Shown here: positions 1-12,012 of the stretch, in pieces | Numbering within the stretch: the first letter of the stretch is position 1 | Layout of the letters: every line of letters begins with the position of its first letter | NCBI RefSeq assembly: GCF_037975245.1 | Contig: NC_092563.1 | Location: 5,893,501 to 5,957,500 of the forward strand | DNA from: Apostichopus japonicus | Taxonomy: Eukaryota > Echinodermata > Holothuroidea > Aspidochirotida > Stichopodidae | Direction: 5' to 3' | DNA length: 64,000 nt | Notes under the pieces: model-generated | What the model was told of the DNA's origin: nothing | Seen by the model: the letters and a program-made list of their open reading frames with translations, nothing else | The model's database searches: none | Translations under genes and position numbers: made by a program

Positions 1-3
1 TAA

Positions 4-118
4 GCACAGGCTAAATTAAGACTGTAGCATAGGCTAAATTAACACCGCAGCACAGGATAAATTAACACTGTTGCACAGGCTAAATTAACGGTATAGCACA
101 GTCTAAATTAACATTGCC
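4..118. repeat. 23-bp tandem repeat, five copies
   Basis: Five consecutive units of about 23 bp each start with a variant of gcacaggctaaattaa and differ at a few positions. The array begins at or before the window edge, so its full size is unknown. It lies downstream of the coding exon at 1010-2482 on that gene's strand, therefore probably inside its intron. I see no coding potential and no terminal inverted repeats. It is a minisatellite. Confidence 0.85.
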
Positions 119-1009
119 TGAGAGCAGGCTTCAAGCCGCTTCATCACAGTACAATAAAAGGACATGTGGATCAAAACAGGCTGTCAAAATTAGAACCTTT
201 TCAGTGTGGTTTTCAACAACTTCTGTGTAATATTTGGTAAGCAATAAACACAGATCTCCTGTACATATACTGTACAATATAGAAGAGAAGCAGGGTGTTT
301 GAGATAGAAACTGACAGAGACCTTTGGTAGTAGTACACTGTATGCAATGATGCACAGTACAAGTACCACAGAACCAACTGTGTACGTGTATATATGTCTA
401 TATAAAGTAAAGAATCAATATATACAGTATATATATAGTAACATTCAGAGAGATGGCTCATTTTGAGTCACTCTAACCTACAGTATCAGATTAGCTGTGA
501 AAGCTACATTTATGCCTGCAGCTATTGTCCTAGCAACCGTGAAAGCAGCCCTACCTGTACATGGCGTACAGGTACTGTAGGTGAACCTTATAAACATGGC
601 TGGCTACGTAGCTGGCTTTGCACTCACATAGTCATGCTCACACCAAAATATTTACTTGTCATAGTTATTGCAGTTACTTGTTCATTGGACTTACCAATTA
701 GAAAGGGAAGGACAGGATAGTTGTAAAGTAGTATCATGTACACATTAAATATGTTATATATGTACTACTGTATATATGCTACAGTATATATGCTATCCAA
801 TACGTTGTTCAATGTACAAGCTGAGTACTGTACATACTGTATCACTATTAGGGCATGCACATTGTAGGGGATTTCCTATACAACACATGGCAACACATAG
901 TAAACACACAGTCAACCAAACAAGATTCATATATAACAAGAGAATCGTTTTTGGTGCGCAAGAGCTCCTCGGATGTCAGATTGAAAAATAAGGATTTGAA
1001 AATACTCAC
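119..1009 (-). other. Intron sequence of the minus-strand gene (partial)
   Basis: On the minus strand this follows the donor GTGAGT, whose GT occupies 1009-1008. It is AT-rich, with scattered TATATA and short TAC/GTA runs, and I find no second coding exon on the minus strand up to the window edge. The intron therefore probably runs out of the window. Short reading frames here have no recognisable content. Confidence 0.5.
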
Positions 1010-2482
1010 GATGAAGGTAACGATGAAGAGATACTGTCGCCCTCACTTCCTTTCCTCAGTTGGATGCCCGTTCTGTTCCTCTTGCTATCTTTGACTGGCT
1101 GCTGTGTTTCTGTGGTCACGCCACTATGTAGGAATGTGGTCTCTTCTAACGGCAGGAACTTTGAATCACACATGAGATCATCGGAACATAGCGAGTCGGC
1201 TCCCGTAGACTCTAGGGAGAGAGTCCTTCCGACGGAACCTTTGGATGGAAGTCTCATGGCTTTCTCTAGAACGACAGTACGATTACCACTAGTTGATGCT
1301 ACCTGACTAACTGGCATTGTGTTGTTCTGCGGTAGAGGGTTCTTAGTAAATGTAGCATTCATTCCCTTATCATCACCTAACGTGTCTGCAGACTTTATAT
1401 TCTGATCTACACTAGTGTCTTGCTTTGTCCACACGTCTTCCTCGACCCTCTTCAACTCTCTCTGAGTCGAGGAGCCACTGACGTTTCTGTTACGTCTGGT
1501 ACTGTTCCCACCTGATCGCATCATTTGGGAAATTGACATTTCCCCTGTGCCTTGTAATTGCCCTATTCCATCAGCGTGTGATAAATTAGCGGTGGTTGAA
1601 TCATCGTTGGACTTACCTATAGGGGAATTAGTCGGCTCCAATATGACATCGGAGATCTTTGGCATCGGAGTCGACGTGCTCTGAAATCTAAACTGGGACA
1701 CATCGACACCTCTTCCGGGGGTGAAGGGGTCGGGACCGATGAAGGTCTCTTTCCCTATGATGATTGTCTTGTTATTCAAACCGCCGCCTTGCCCACTGGC
1801 GTCCACATTTTGCCTGGCAGCGGAGAGGTGAGCTCTTTTAGTCTCGGGAGTTTTCGTGGACTGGACTTTGACGAGTCTCGCCACATCGTCGTCACCTTCA
1901 GACCTTTGCGAGAAATCCGTTTGAGTGGTGTCGTCCGTCTTTTCCAGATTGTCCAACACGTCATGGCCTTCAATGAATACACTTCGATAGGGTTGGATAC
2001 CACTCTTAGATGTTACAGTAGACTGAGCGGTAGTCTTAAGGTGACCTTTGGTACGGCTCGCCGGATTCTGGTCGGCGTTTGTGCCGACACCAGTCGTTCC
2101 TCTCGAGCTTCTCTCAGATTCCAGCGAAGAGTTAGAGCTCGTCTCGGAGCTCCTCTTTGATGGCTGTGCTACAGTTTTCACCTTTTCATCTCTGAGTTGA
2201 CTGAGCCTCTTTTCAAAACCTGCAATGAGGTCAGAGGTGGAGCGGGTGCGTCCGTTCAGCCCCTCCAGGCTGTTCTGTGACGACGACACGCAGCTGTTTG
2301 TCTTACTCTTTCGGTCAACGTCGCTCAACATTTTCCGCTTGGAGTCGCCTTTCCCAGAATTTTCACCCGAGCTGCTTTTCAGGCTCGACGCACTGCCATG
2401 TTTCGACGAGGACTTCTTCTTCCGAAAAGAAGACAGCCGGGACATGAACCCTTTCTTATTTTTGACTTCTTTGTCACCCATG
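1010..2482 (-). CDS. First coding exon of an unrecognised Ser/Thr-rich basic protein (partial gene)
   Basis: The reading frame opens at ATG 2481-2479 and runs 490 full codons plus two bases to a strong donor (TC|GTGAGT, exon end 1010). An in-frame stop directly after the donor shows that the gene must splice onward. One base before the ATG the sequence reads ...TATTTCAG|C, a good acceptor, so an upstream 5'UTR exon is likely. The protein starts with a basic patch (KNKKGF, FRKKKSSSK, residues 7-27). A short charged helix-like stretch, FEKRLSQLRDEK, lies at 89-100. A more ordered segment around 238-267 includes TIIIGKETF and DPFTPGRG. The rest is Ser/Thr/Asn-rich and probably disordered, with many basophilic phosphosite-like motifs. 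There is no signal peptide or membrane segment, so a cytoplasmic or cortical scaffold is plausible but is inference. Low-complexity composition makes chance similarity likely, so I give no name. Confidence 0.72.
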
Positions 2483-3925
2483 CTGAAATATCAGTGAACC
2501 AAACAAGGTACATATATCCATCTGACAAAGAAAATGATAACCAGATTATTAAGAGTTTACAATGTCGAAGAGAAATGAATCTCCACCACCATACATATAC
2601 ATACATACATACATACACACAACATACATACATACATCTGTACATACACGCTAACAATTCTCAGACCTACAGTACTGTATGAAAACAGTTAACAGTGATT
2701 ACGCATGCAAAAGATGTCAAAATATGAATCTGAAAAGTAGTATTAATACTAATTAATACAAAGTTTGGTACGCAATCTTTCTGACCCAATTCATTAAGAA
2801 ATCTAATCCAAGGCTGCAAATCTTCTCAGAGTATCACCGAATTACCTATTAATAGAGGATTAGAACTGGGATCATCTGCTATGACAGCTTAGCAGATTAT
2901 GTTGTACCTCCTAAGTGTCCTAGTGGTTAGGTAGTAATGCAACGTTTATCATCATAAAGTCTGTATAGAATATAGATATATGTATAGATACTGTTTGTGA
3001 AACAAAATAATCACTCTCTCTCACATGAACGGTTCTTAGTCAATAAGTATCAACACGTGCATGAACAAACACAATCGCATTGTAACGTCAAGGATTGTAT
3101 GTTTAGTACAGAATTTATTAAAGCTGTTTAGAAGGAGACTTATGCTGTAGAATGCAATACTGTACATATAAAGTAACATCAGTTGACTCATATTTTGGAT
3201 CAGTTTAATTATTTATTTATTTATTAATTATTATTATTTAAGATGTTTGCTAGCTTAGACATCTGAAGACCTTAGCGCTGGTTGTACTAAGGTACTACTA
3301 AATTAAATGATCGGAACTGATACAGTACCTAGGAACAGGGGGGAGGGAGAGGGTTGGGGGTGACCTGCAAAATAACTACCCAGTCGAAACCATAACTAAC
3401 TGGTCTGGAAATTTGCAAGATTTACTATTTCACTTATTACATATTTACTTACAAGTAATGGAAGTGAGAACAAATATGTGAATTTTTCTATAATGTCATC
3501 ATTCGTTGATATTCCATTCCTTCTTGATGTTGATATTAAAGGGAAAATTTTGATGAAACTTTGTAACTATTCCCGCCCGAGAAAGTCTCGATCAAAAGCA
3601 TATATAGTGCATAGTGCACTACATGGACTAAGAAATTTCTCCACATTATGTGCATGCACGCTTGCACTGCAACAAAACTTGACCTTTGCACTCTCAGCAG
3701 CTCAGCTGAAAAGTAGAATTGTATTTAGTTGAATGATCCCAGCCAGAGTTGCAAGGAATCTACAGAAACTTTCAGCACAAGTTTGATAATTATCAAGTAA
3801 CATATAGTTGGTCAGACATAATTTCACATCAGGCAAAACCAACTAACAATTTAGGGGGTGATTCATGTAGTTTCTACAGATATTCCAAGTAAATCTATAT
3901 AGCTGGAAACCCTGCAGCGCAAGCC
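2483..3925. other. Non-coding; upstream flank or intron of the minus-strand gene
   Basis: If the acceptor next to 2482 is real, at least the first part is an intron of the minus-strand gene. It contains a (CATA)n-like microsatellite at about 2595-2640 and an ATTT-rich tract near 3210-3240. I see no coding exon and no transposon ends. Confidence 0.4.
2595..2640. repeat. (CATA)n microsatellite
   Basis: Interrupted run of catacatacat units with a short cacacaa interruption, about 110 bases upstream of the minus-strand coding exon. A frame that crosses it translates only to Tyr/Thr/His low complexity and is not a gene. Confidence 0.8.
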
Positions 3926-4272
3926 TTGAAGGTCTGCTGTATAGACCCCAACTATAGCACGCTATCATGGAAAAGTTTCTTGAGATTACGTAATCGACCT
4001 GCCTAGGTCGTAAACTGACCTCTTTTCACCAATTAGTCACATATTTTTTCTTGTATGAGGGTCTTTGTGTGAACGCTGTATGATTAACTACACTGTAGAC
4101 ATGAACATATTTCCACACAGTGTTTACACAAAGAGCCTAATGGTGTTAAAAAGCTATGCAGGCTAATCTTAAAACCTGAGGTGGATTTACGATCGTGGCA
4201 GGTCGATTACGTAATCACAAAACTTTTCTAGCTATAACGTACTATAACTGGAACCAATAAAGCAGATCTTAA
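3926..4272. mobile_element. Foldback element: about 350-bp imperfect palindrome
   Basis: The left arm (about 3926-4082) and right arm (about 4113-4272) are reverse complements over most of their length, leaving a loop of about 30 bp. Best matching blocks are gattacgtaatcgacctgcc at 3985-4005 against ggcaggtcgattacgtaatc at 4197-4217, TCTGCT near the outer ends, and ctttgtgtgaacgctgt against its near-complement next to the loop. No frame inside is coding. This is the shape of a foldback MITE; as RNA it would form a long hairpin. The superfamily is not resolved because I see no clear target duplication. Confidence 0.8.
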
Positions 4273-5063
4273 ATGCACCACCCAGAGAATAATTTATTGT
4301 GTAAATTTTGTGTAGCAATTTCAGACGATCTGAACTTCCTATAGAATAATATGGTTCCCTTATACAGAAACTGCTACTTTTCACTGGTGTAGCACTTTGC
4401 TCATTTTGCATACTGTCTTGCGATGCGATGCGATACCGGATAAAGTACTACGTACCTGTGCAAAGCTTTGGGAGAACAGGATGGGATACAGTAGGCCTAG
4501 TGTCAGTATGATACTGCAATGCTGTATAAGTGCCTTCCCTAGCCTAATAACTCGGAACAGTTTAGCACTGCCGGTCATCACCTCCTTGTGGGTGGTGGGA
4601 TACAACAACAAAGAATATGGTCGTGCGAGATTACAACAGTCTGACGGAGATCTTCAATAGTGAGTCCAGTGTTGAGGAGGGAACAATAAGATGCAACACC
4701 ACAACACTGTCGGTGACTCAAGATAAGGTGAAGGCTACTGTATGTTGTAACAAAGATTTGGTTTTGTCAAACATAAATTGTAAACTTCTTCCATTGCTGA
4801 AATATTGAAATTATTTCATGCAAATATACGCCAACTAATGCTTCAGAGAATTCTTCATGAGTACATGGCAGTCACCTTCAACCAACCCTTCTACTATATG
4901 ATTTCATTTGCCTCTGTCTCTGGCCATTCCATAATAGGCATATGCCATATATGCCCCTACTTAACTCTGTTGGGAAAATTTTGAATTTCCTCCCCCTCCT
5001 CTACCTCCCCTCTGGTTCTTAAATGTCAGATACTACTGTTACTGTAGGGGAAATGAAGTAAGG
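4273..5063. other. Intergenic, no supported feature
   Basis: Small frames on both strands (for example around 4381-4808) have no recognisable protein content. I see no repeats with clear borders. Confidence 0.4.
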
Positions 5064-5429
5064 TTAAAGGGTGTGAAGACTCGCGCACAAAGGAACGGTT
5101 CATGCCAGTAATCTGACCTAGTTTCGAATGAGGTGTAACAGAAGTGTAAGACACCACCATCGATCCCAGAAAATACACACAGCTTGCTACCGTCGATAAT
5201 TAGACACTAGTGTACGGTCAGTACATACAGCTGCGGTCAATACCCACAGCACAGTGTACAAACGATACAGCAATGCACATCTCAGGTCCAGCTAAAGATA
5301 ACAAGGTATCACGTTTCATTACTGTCTGCATTTTGTAGCGGCAAGCAGAAAACATTACTAGCAAGCAATTGAAAGTTCACTTTTTCAGAGCGTGGCACAC
5401 AGTTTGGGGTGATTCTTCAATGCCTTTAA
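5064..5429 (+). mobile_element. MITE, copy 1, flanked by TTAA
   Basis: A 366-bp segment whose ends are inverted repeats: the left end reads aaagggtgtgaagactcg and the right end, read inward on the other strand, reads aaaggcattgaagaatc. Both ends abut TTAA (5064-5067 and 5426-5429), which would fit a TTAA-targeting element such as the piggyBac group, though TTAA is partly the end of the repeat itself. A reverse-complement copy lies at 25789-26154. There is no coding capacity. Confidence 0.8.
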
Positions 5430-5492
5430 TGGTGACTAGTGCTGATAGTCGTTATTGATATATTGCCAGTAGTCATGATTACACTTTGGAAG

Positions 5493-6323
5493 TTGATTAA
5501 ACGCGCTCAAAACCTAAGTTGCGATTACTCGACTACAAGCTAGCACTACACATAATCTGCTTTTGAAAAATAGCCTAACCTATGAAAACAACACTAAAGC
5601 AGTTTGTCAGCAAATATCGCAAAAGTATGTATATTGGTTCTCACAATGCTACACTAGTACTGTGCTGTGTTACAAATCGGCAAGCACCTGCTCCGGTTAG
5701 ATTCATGCCTTTGCTTGTCAGTAATACACTTGTTTTGCAGTGCAACATTCAGTCCTAGCAATGTTTAATCATTGCGCATAATCGCAAATTCATAACTTAG
5801 TAATCTTTTACGATTGCCAAAGTATTTGTCATTTCTTCAAACATGTTTTACAAGTACTTCATTCCTGGCCTGGTTCACATATATCGGATGTCTGATAGAG
5901 TGTTTCTATTGCGGTGTAGTTTCATTTCAATGTGAAAAATATGTGCCTGCTATCGAACCTCCAACAGAAAACCCTTGCATAGTAATTTTCACACTGCTAC
6001 TGTACATCTATTCATTGTTTGCATGTTGGCTTTTATTAGTGCTAGTACAGTAGTTGTAGTAGCCTCGTAGATTCATTCGAAAGTTTTGATTAACTACAAT
6101 GAATGATTTTAAGACACGTTGTATATTGAAAGTTTTTCACAGTTTTTGTTTGGTAGATGTTTTAACAAGATTTCCACACCACACTTTAAGGCACGAAAGA
6201 ACAAATAAAGACAGTGCACCATGGAGAAAGATTTGTTTTGACTATTTCTGCAATGTAAAAATGACAGTGATGACGTCATAACTGTAACCGAGTAATCGCG
6301 AGAAGAGCTATGCGATTAATCAA
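5493..6323. mobile_element. Possible degenerate inverted-repeat element, about 0.83 kb
   Basis: The outer borders ttgattaa (5493-5500) and ttaatcaa (6316-6323) are inverted. About 20-35 bp further in, gcgattactcg is repeated in inverse orientation (near 5521-5531 and 6289-6299). Together the two ends match over about 40 bp with gaps. The interior has a 79-codon hydrophobic frame at 5814-6053 that I do not recognise and consider probably fortuitous. No target duplication is evident. Confidence 0.4.
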
Positions 6324-9300
6324 TTAAAAAAGGAAGAAATTACTGTCAGTACTAATAGTGACCCTTACATAAAACTTACAATCATACAAGAAATAGGTAG
6401 GCCTAAATAGTCTAACGTCATTAGTCCTATGTTTTAGACACAACTTATGCGGAATAAATTTTAAACAATCAGTGAATTATGAAAATAAGTTAACAGTGCG
6501 ATCGGCATTTATTGTAGAGCAACCTTGAATTTCATTGTAGACCTAAGTTACAACTGGAGTATGAAAATTACTTGCGTTTATCATGTTTACGTGAATGTAT
6601 ATAGCCTAGCCTATTCCAAAATATATTCTAACGTTTAGGCTGACTAGTTTACTAGCCTATGCTAAGGTGATGCTGTACCTCACAGCCACACAGTAACATG
6701 AACAAATATGGTAGGCCACAAAATAAATGAAAATATATAGAAAACTCAATCAGATAGGCTAGGCCTGAGAAAGAATTATTTAGTTTTGTTTTATTTACCA
6801 ACAGCGGTCTCGTGCTTACATTTTACGCATTATTAAATTACCTTTTGTTTCTTCGAATTCAGTGTAGAGTTGTTTGTGTCATCTCCTCTGCAATCGGAAG
6901 CAATTACTATGAGTCCAGGAAGGTGTCGAACCGAACACTGTAAGGGCTATAAAGGATATTTTTTAGCTTCTAAATGCGTAGACCTTTGTTGTATTGCTCA
7001 AGCCGATCTAAGGAAAACAGCAGACTTAAACTGGAGACTGGATTTCAAGTGAACCAACTAATATATTTACTAGTACCCCTCCCTCCGGCTCATCATTACC
7101 ATTGTTCAAATGTATCTGATGGCCCGTGTACACCTCCATTAGATTTCTGTCATCCGCCATGACACCGTTGAACGCCAAATGAGTAAAAACAAAAGGCTGT
7201 CGTACAAATATTTTCAATATGAAAATATTATGTTATCAACCTATACAATATAGTAACAAGCAATCGATTGTCCAGTGACATAATTAAAGAGTGTGAGAAG
7301 GAACAAACATAACTGCCTTGAAAAGTTAAGAATTATGAACGTCGATCAGAAAGGCTGGATCGAATTTACTGAACTGAAAATAAAGCAAAACATTCGGACC
7401 AATAAATCAGATAAAAGATAAACAATCACAATAATAATAATAATAATAGAAACTAAATGAGAAGACTATTCGAAATTTGTGCCGGAAGGACGGCGAATGG
7501 AGGAACGGGCCCAGTTACCCCTATACACTTTATTCGACCTTGATATGTGCACATATGAGTGAGTAAGCCTTGTATCGGGACTTGAATATCTGCATGTTCA
7601 TGTTATTGGTTAATGCCTATGTAACTCAAATTATTGTGCAAAGAGGATAAACCCCGCTACGATAAGAAACGGGTACTTCGACAGTATCTGATTATTTGTT
7701 CAAGGTTGTTATTAACCCAATCGTGTCACCCGCCAGCATACCCATATAAGAAAATAAAAAGGTTTTCGATTAAGAAAGAACACTCGACATCGCACTGAGT
7801 GGTTTACATATAGTTGTATGCTTCCGTTGCAACCATGTGTGTGTGTGTCCTAGTAGTATACATTATAGCTAGCCTACACTTGGCGTTTAACCAAAGGACG
7901 GAGTCGTAAAGGAGAAGCAGACCACTATTATCATCTTTTATGAAATGATTGTCATGAATAACTTTGAAAAACAGCTAGGAAAATGTTTGCTGAGTTTGGG
8001 AGCTATCCTGGTTTATAAATGATATGAGAATAGGCCTATGCCAGGTTGGCAATGTGTCATAGCATAATATACGATGTTATGTGAAATCTATTACTTTGTC
8101 TTTGATATGTTTTTGTTTGAATTCATTTTTTTTCATCATGAAAGTAAGCCGAATTATTACTGACATGAAAGCCAGTGTCATTTGCATGTACATTGTTGCA
8201 GTAACAATGACAAGCACCATATTTGGATACTAGGAAAACTAAACAAAACTATGAATAAAGAAAGACACTTAAACATTTTAAACACCACTGGCTTTTTTAT
8301 GTCACTCATTGTTAGACTCACTCAAGTCCCTACAGACCCTACTTATTCTTGTTTAATACGGAACACATGATACCGTGTTATCTCCCAAACAGATTCACAT
8401 TATCTTTACACTGGTACCATTTTGGCATGAGTAAGAACCAGAGCCCTCCACACGGGAGTCGCATTCAACAACCAAACAACCTCAAATTATTTGAATAAAT
8501 ATTCTATAGTGTTTGTATGAAACCTTTTTGTCCCTTATTGTGAGTGAATTTTAATTATGATAATGTCACTGTGTTAAATCATCACTACGATCACGTGCTT
8601 TTGCTACCGACCTGTCAATTTATGTACAGATATCAACAAATAATATGGAGATAAAATTGCCAAATGGAATTTCCGGTATCTTTTCTTATCACATTTTGTG
8701 TCAAAAATCATCTCAAATTGAATACCGTGATATAGATATCTTGAGATGCACGTTACTGTCACATAATTTCATTGTATCTGGAATTCTCTTAGATATTTCC
8801 TTTCAGATTCAGTGATATCTGATACAAATCTCACGATCTGCAATGTTCTTTGAGATATTCAAAATTATGGATCTATGTTAAATAAAATATTTGATACGCC
8901 CGTTCATGTTCATGTAACATTCATTTCAGCCGGCAATGTACTATAAGCTCGTCGTTGAACTGTCACTGAAGCAATCGGAAAAACTTCATTGTAGCAGCTT
9001 GAAATAAATTAATAATCAATCTATCATACAGGAAAGAAAACTCCGCCCTGAGCTAGAAAGGTTGCCGCGAACGGTTCTGGTTGCCTAAAAAGCGGAAACG
9101 CCCTCAATTAAGGCCTTATCGTTTCCACAATTTAAACAGATGCTCATGCGTCTGTTCCCAGAAAGTTCATTCCAAACAGGTGACAGTATCGTTAAGTGAC
9201 TGAGAAGATTGGAATAATAAGACAATCCATGTAACCTTTTTTTATATAAATTAAAGCAGGAGTTTCAGGCACTGAAGGGGTCTCGTTGTTTGCGTTCATG

Positions 9301-9836
9301 AATGTTTCAGATACAAAGAACTCATTTATTGACCGAATGTGACACAGGCATAACTTTTCTCTGCCGTGTCGGGCACTTAGTGAATATATATATGTGGTGA
9401 CTTGAAATAGGCTTACAAGCTATACATCGCAGTCAAGTAGACATGGGTTCTATATTTGAAAGCGTTTTCCTAGATAATCTTCATCTATGACATGAAATTG
9501 CTGGTGACGTAATGAAGTCATTCTCAGTTTTCAGTCATTTATAAGGGACAGGGGTTCATGCAAGTTTGCTAAAGGAAATACTAAATTAAATTATCTGTAT
9601 GGATAAGCACCAACACTGATGATTGAGGATGTTAGGTTGCACACTCACAATTGAGTTCTTGTTCAAATCTTCAAAGCTCCTGATAAATTAACATTAAAAC
9701 AAATGTGACCATACTATGGAATAACAATATGCTAGCAAACTTCTTTTACTGTTTAGTAGTTGATAAGCATCAGAATTTGCATTGCATCTAATTCACAGGT
9801 TTTGTTCAGTTTACCATCAAAAATAGTAAATATAAT
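6324..9836. other. Intergenic, no supported gene
   Basis: AT-rich sequence with a short (AAT)n run at about 7429-7448 and a short GT run near 7837-7847. No frame has recognisable content and no clear splice-bounded exon was found. A region around 8690-8880 has several gatatct/agatatc-like words but no definable repeat unit. Confidence 0.4.
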
Positions 9837-10290
9837 ACATGTTAGCTAAACTTCCCTTCAGATTCGAAGAAATATGCACAAAAAAAACGGGCAAAGATTA
9901 TATCTCTTTGTTGTTGCAATAAAGATTACATTCTTTAACTGTCAACACTAATAAGATAATGACTTGAATGTCTATGGCAGCTTTTATTCATTTTATTGTT
10001 CAGTAATAACTAAACTATTAAATGCCTATTGCAACACTCACAGTGCCTACTGTGACAATGCCTATACATATACATGTTAGCTAAACTTCCAGAACGTGAT
10101 AAGGCGATTCAGATTGGTAGAAATATGCCCAAAAAACGGGCAAAGATTATTTCTCTTTATTGTTGCAATAAAGATTACATTCTTTTCATGTCAACACTAA
10201 TAAGATAATGAATTGAATGTCTATGTCAGCTTTCATTCGTTTTTTTTGGTTCAGTAATAACTGAACTATCAAATGCCTACTGTGACACTC
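9837..10290 (+). repeat. Local direct duplication, two copies of about 210 bp
   Basis: Copy A (9837-10040) and copy B (10072-10290) share acatgttagctaaacttcc, then aaatatgc-caaaaaa-cgggcaaagatta, then ttgttgcaataaagattaca and taataagataatga, in the same order with point differences and a small insertion in B. This is a tandem duplication, non-coding, and old enough to have diverged visibly. Confidence 0.85.
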
Positions 10291-10704
10291 TTATTTGCAA
10301 GTTTTGACACTTTTGACTGGACCTATGAAGATTCTTGGCTAAAATTATCACTTAAAGTAGCACATGCAACAGTATAACGTTTTAGAGCTGTATCTTTTAG
10401 CAAAATTGGTTGGACACATAGGCGTAGGAGCCTAATTTGATTTCTTTTTAGAGGCCGGGGGGGGGGGGCTGTAACGACGCGTCCCGTTGTCCCCACCAGG
10501 ATCTGCGCCCATGGAATCTAGAACTCGTTAAAAGATCTGGCGAATATTATTCAGCTCAGTATGCTTAAAGACAGATAACTCAATACAAATAATGATTAAA
10601 AATATGAAAATTGCATAGAACGGTGTTATTTTTACTGAGCTTTTAGGGCAGTAAGCTGGAAAGATCGAAGCTATAATTTGGCTAACACACATTGAGACTT
10701 TATG

Positions 10705-11282
10705 TAAGCCTCTCCCTTAGTTCATCTGTAGTATCCTTTTTCTCCACTTTGCAACTGAATGTTGTAAAATTGAAAAGAAAAACATGGCCAAAAGGGAAAC
10801 TTATGGCATGTAGTGTGGAATATAGCATATCTTGAAACGAGTACATATGAAAATTACTAACACAAAATAGGGTTGACAAATGCAATTCTGACTGGTTGGT
10901 CAATAAAGACGCAATGTCACAATGTTGAGTAGAAAATTAATATCAACATTAGCTTTAGAATGTTATAAACATATTTGGGTGGACAGAATGGATAAACAGA
11001 ACAATATCACTTCAAATATTAAGTTAGCCTTCCACTCAGTTCATCTGAAGTATCCTTTTTCTCCACTTTGCAACTTAATGATATAAAATTGAAAAGAAAA
11101 TAATGGCCTTATGGGAAACTTATGAATATAGCATATCTTGAAACAAGTATACACGAAAATTACTAACAAAAAAATAGGGTTGACAAATGAACTTCAGACT
11201 AATTGGTCAATAATGAAGCAGTCTCACAAGTTGAGAAGAAGATTAATATCAGCATTAGCTTCAGAATGTAATAAACATATTC
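10705..11282 (+). repeat. Second local direct duplication, two copies of about 265 bp
   Basis: Copy A (10705-10977) and copy B (11025-11282) share gtatcctttttctccacttt, then aaaattgaaaagaaaa, then atagcatatcttgaaac and aaatagggttgacaaatg, in order. Each copy allows short frames on both strands, but they are not conserved between copies, which argues against coding. It starts only about 400 bp after the first duplicated pair. Confidence 0.85.
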
Positions 11283-12012
11283 GAAAAAGCAGAACAAACC
11301 AAACAACAAACAACACATCTCTGCTCCTCCTCCAATGACACACTAACACTACACTGAGAAATAAGAAAGTGCTCATTCAAACAAAAATATATTTCTGGAT
11401 TTTTCTTGAGAATATTAAGTTCATACGCCTCCTCGATGTCTTCAAGAAATGAGTAAACTGATTCAAGCAATTTAACTTTATGTGTAATGTTGCAACTGTC
11501 ATTTTTTCTATCAGTTTAATCGTTGCTCATCGTTCATTAACTTCATTCATCTGTGCACCTTATACTGCTACTCTCGTTGATAACCTTGGTGTGCACAGTC
11601 TACCAAGGGTACACCTGTGCAAGTTTTGTAATTTTCAGAAATGCTCCAGCTCTATCTGTGGAAAGTATAAAGAAAAACAAGTTCAGATTGATATACATTA
11701 TTATGTAGCTTTTAAACCTTTTAAATTGTTCACTGTATTTGCCATACTCCTTCTGAGAGAGAATTTTTAATTCCTTTCCAGATACTTACAGAAGTATCTA
11801 GTAGATATAATGTTGTGTGGGAAGCATTAGGTATTCTTTCTCATTGCATGATCATACTCATTTACATACTGGCAGCTTTTTGGTGTGTTTAAGGCATTTA
11901 TTCAAATATCGCCAAATATGAATCAAATAACATAGAAAATTCCAAGAGAGTCAGAGTGTTTCTTGAGCAGTGATGGAGTTTCACATAGACCTATATTGTA
12001 TATGAAGGACAT
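11283..12012. other. Intergenic, no supported feature
   Basis: A 96-codon frame at 11480-11770 (plus) has Cys-rich patches but no recognisable domain and no convincing splice context, so I do not call it. The last 8 bases (12005-12012, aaggacat) are the left target duplication of the next element. Confidence 0.4.

Noticed and set aside
1789-2160. 123-codon plus-strand frame
   Set aside because: It is the antisense shadow of the well-supported minus-strand exon.
10417-10513. Possible short hAT-like element (cataggcgtagga ... gcgcccatg)
   Set aside because: The ends match only over about 8 bases and the flanks (gttggaca / gaatctag) are not a target duplication.
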